Below, one piece after another: positions 6,009 to 6,941 of a DNA stretch of 6,941 nt. The stretch's first letter is position 1. The number at the start of each line of letters is the position of its first letter. The stretch is from Clostridia bacterium (GTDB lineage Bacteria; Bacillota; Clostridia; Oscillospirales; CAG-272): assembly GCA_017629395.1 (NCBI GenBank), contig JAGBXH010000284.1, positions 1 through 6,941 of the forward strand. The letters are read 5' to 3'. A program made the position numbers and the translations under genes. The notes under the pieces are model-generated. The model had not been told where the DNA came from. It saw only the letters and a list, made by a program, of their open reading frames with translations, and searched no databases.

Positions 6009-6023
6009 ATCGGGTTCTCCCTT
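5994..6023 (+). terminator. Rho-independent terminator of the AbrB-type gene
   Basis: AAGGGAGAACC (5994-6004) pairs perfectly with GGTTCTCCCTT (6013-6023). The 8-nt loop contains the stop codon, and the tail is GTTTGATT. The 5' arm is coding sequence for the last codons, so the gene ends inside its own terminator. The stem is strong, the T-tail modest. Confidence 0.85.
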
Positions 6024-6248
6024 GTTTGATTACATTGAAATAATTCTCCCCGTTCTTTTTCTTGGTTATGTAGCTGCAACAGAAGAAAGCGGATAAGAGC
6101 TTTGTTTGTTGCGACGAGCGATCGGGGGCTTTGTTCGCTGCGTTTTCAGATAAGGCAGCACGCAGCAAACCGTTTTGCAGATTTACGGGGAGATCCAAAG
6201 CATCCGCAATATTTTCCTTGTGCAGTAAGATTGGGGAATGAAAAAGAA
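6024..6248. other. Gene-free spacer with degenerate repeat fragment
   Basis: No convincing gene lies here. The minus-strand reading of 6030-6062 (AAAAAGAACGGGGAGAATT followed by a diverged tail) resembles the 3' end of dispersed repeat copies A and B, so it may be a decayed third copy in the opposite orientation. GCTGCGT (6137-6143) pairs with ACGCAGC (6160-6166) to form a moderate hairpin without a T-tail. A minus-strand ORF (5959-6198) needs a TTG start, lacks a ribosome binding site and overlaps the AbrB-type gene and its terminator. Confidence 0.5.
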
Positions 6249-6270
6249 AAAAGAAAGCCCCATGGGGCTG
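6249..6270 (-). terminator. Outward-facing terminator at the left end of the element
   Basis: On the minus strand AGCCC-CATG-GGGCT is followed by TTCTTTTTTC, a short stem with a good T-tail. No minus-strand gene precedes it, so it would only stop transcripts leaving the element. Confidence 0.5.
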
Positions 6271-6294
6271 ACAAATTAGCGGTGAAAATATGTG

Positions 6295-6325
6295 AAGCAG
6301 AAGTCTTTAGTGGGCTTCTGCTTTT
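6295..6325 (+). terminator. Inward-facing terminator hairpin in the left arm
   Basis: AAGCAGAAG (6295-6303) pairs perfectly with CTTCTGCTT (6315-6323), with an 11-nt loop and tail TTG. It would catch readthrough from the AbrB-type gene. The right arm has its structural counterpart at 6668-6709. Confidence 0.55.
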
Positions 6326-6667
6326 GCTATGGAGATATTACGCGCAGAAACCGATTGTATTCGCGCTCTCCCCCCTGCGCTTGGAACAAGCCTGCGCCAG
6401 CCTTCCCCCCTCCCGGAGGGGGGCTTGGGTAGCAGTATCGCGCTTTTCTGAACCGACACTCAACCGTCAACGGTAACTTGATTGACCGAAATCTGTGAGA
6501 AAACCGATGTTTCAGCGGTTAACTTGAAAACGAATGAGCGGACAACTGTCATAGCCCCCCTCCGGGAGGGGGGACGATACGCGCTGCCCTGTGCCAAGCG
6601 CAGGGGGGAGAGCGCGAATAGAATGGGTTTATGACACAAATGCGGCAACGAAATTTGCTATATTGCA

Positions 6668-6709
6668 TAAAAAAGCAGGAATCTGCTCAAAATCGAACAA
6701 ATTCCTGCT
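6668..6709 (-). terminator. Terminator of the DAP dehydrogenase gene, inside the element
   Basis: On the minus strand AGCAGGAAT (6701-6709) pairs with ATTCCTGCT (6674-6682) across an 18-nt loop, followed by a T-tract (6669-6673). It is the first strong minus-strand terminator after the ddh stop codon, 45 bp away, so ddh appears to use a hairpin supplied by the repeat element. Confidence 0.7.
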
Positions 6710-6727
6710 ATTATTCCGCTATTTACG

Positions 6728-6749
6728 CAGCCCGATGGGGCTTTCTTTT
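6728..6749 (+). terminator. Outward-facing terminator at the right end of the element
   Basis: AGCCC-GATG-GGGCT is followed by TTCTTTTTAT. It mirrors the left-end terminator at 6249-6270 and would block plus-strand transcription from entering ddh antisense. Confidence 0.6.
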
Positions 6750-6753
6750 TATA

Positions 6754-6941
6754 TTACAGCAAATGCGCGTACAGTTCCTCCGGACTTTCGGGGGAGAGAT
6801 AGATGGGTGCGATGTCAAACGCTGTCTTGCAGCCGACCTCGCCGCGCTGACCGAGTCTGTATGCCGCTCTTGCAAAGGCAACGAGTACGCTGCCCGTGAA
6901 ATCGGGGTTGGATTCCAAGGTCAGCGCGTACTCAATCGTGT
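6754..6941 (-). CDS. ddh: meso-Diaminopimelate dehydrogenase, C-terminal part
   Basis: The last 61 residues are visible; the gene enters from the right edge. The enzyme reversibly converts meso-2,6-diaminopimelate to L-2-amino-6-oxopimelate with NADP, a one-step branch supplying meso-DAP for lysine and peptidoglycan. The visible sequence, including LESNPDFTGSVLVAFARAAY, the segment KTAFDIAPIYLSPES and the end PEELYAHLL, matches the conserved C-terminus of the Ddh family (recalled pattern: L-x-SNP-x-FT-x-SVL-x-A-x-ARAAYRL...LSP-x-SPEEL). The NADP-binding domain and most catalytic residues are outside the window. It ends 5 bp from the repeat element, whose right arm supplies its terminator. Confidence 0.88.
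   Translation of the reverse strand, partial: TIEYALTLESNPDFTGSVLVAFARAAYRLGQRGEVGCKTAFDIAPIYLSPESPEELYAHLL

Larger units (their letters stand above)
6249..6749. repeat. Long imperfect inverted-repeat element, possibly mobile
   Basis: The two halves are inverted copies in matching blocks. Outer block: 6249-6270 against 6728-6749, 21 of 22 positions. Next, each half has a 9-bp-stem hairpin (6295-6323; 6674-6709). A perfect 26-bp block follows (6359-6384 against 6594-6619), then after 20 nt in each half a GC-rich palindrome, CCCCCCTCC...GGAGGGGGG (6405-6423; 6555-6573). The centre (about 6426-6552) is not symmetric. No protein gene is supported; the plus and minus reading frames yield similar Pro/Arg-rich peptides only because the DNA is inverted. 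This could be a MITE-like element, or two copies of one intergenic repeat inserted head to head. I see no clear target-site duplication. Confidence 0.75.

Noticed and set aside
6102..6648. Similar Pro/Arg-rich peptides in plus (6102-6476) and minus (6460-6648) frames, suggesting a duplicated protein
   Set aside because: The similarity comes from the inverted DNA repeat being read on opposite strands. There is no ribosome binding site, and the frames span terminators and GC-rich palindromes.
6249..6749. CRISPR array
   Set aside because: The repeated blocks are inverted, not regularly spaced direct repeats, and there are no spacers or cas genes.
6591..6899. 102-codon plus-strand frame at the right end
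   Set aside because: It runs through the repeat element and its terminator, then antisense to ddh; no start signals.

Overview
The window most likely comes from an anaerobic, gut-type member of the Clostridia (Firmicutes). The evidence is consensus sigma-A promoters (TTGACA-17-TATAAT), GGAGG-type ribosome binding sites, a lipoprotein-anchored sugar-binding protein, a SpoVT/AbrB-type regulator, a meso-diaminopimelate dehydrogenase, and GC-rich palindromic intergenic repeats of the kind common in gut Clostridia. The species cannot be named from the sequence alone.

Layout. Positions 1-829 (minus) hold the N-terminal 276 residues of an acyl-CoA synthetase (ANL superfamily) with a perfect consensus promoter at 873-901. 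Positions 944-1222 hold palindromic DNA: copy A of a structured dispersed repeat, two more perfect hairpins, and a terminator. Positions 1252-1385 (minus) hold a very small transcription unit: perfect consensus promoter, strong ribosome binding site, a 23-codon ORF with eight consecutive Phe/Tyr codons and a CMGC motif, then the terminator. Positions 1542-5249 (plus) are a complete three-gene ABC importer of the galactose/methyl-galactoside type: mglB (binding lipoprotein), mglA (double ATPase) and mglC (permease). Copy B of the dispersed repeat and a near-palindromic terminator follow. Positions 5462-6008 carry two small divergent regulators, an 80-aa XRE-type helix-turn-helix protein (minus) and a 64-aa SpoVT/AbrB-type protein (plus). 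Between them lie overlapping promoters and a 20-bp imperfect direct repeat at 51-bp spacing. Positions 6249-6749 form a roughly 500-bp non-coding element whose two halves are inverted copies of each other. Positions 6754-6941 (minus) are the C-terminal 61 residues of meso-diaminopimelate dehydrogenase.

How the genes work together. MglB captures a sugar outside the membrane, MglC forms the channel and MglA drives uptake. The binding protein keeps the family fold and calcium site but differs at three sugar-contact positions, so the ligand may not be galactose. The XRE/AbrB pair looks like a small, mutually regulated switch, not an obvious toxin-antitoxin pair. The acyl-CoA synthetase and DAP dehydrogenase are neighbouring genes cut by the window edges.

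The observations most worth a second look are the aromatic-rich 23-codon unit (1178-1385), the palindromic element (6249-6749), and the two dispersed repeat copies whose hairpin stems change sequence while keeping base pairing.
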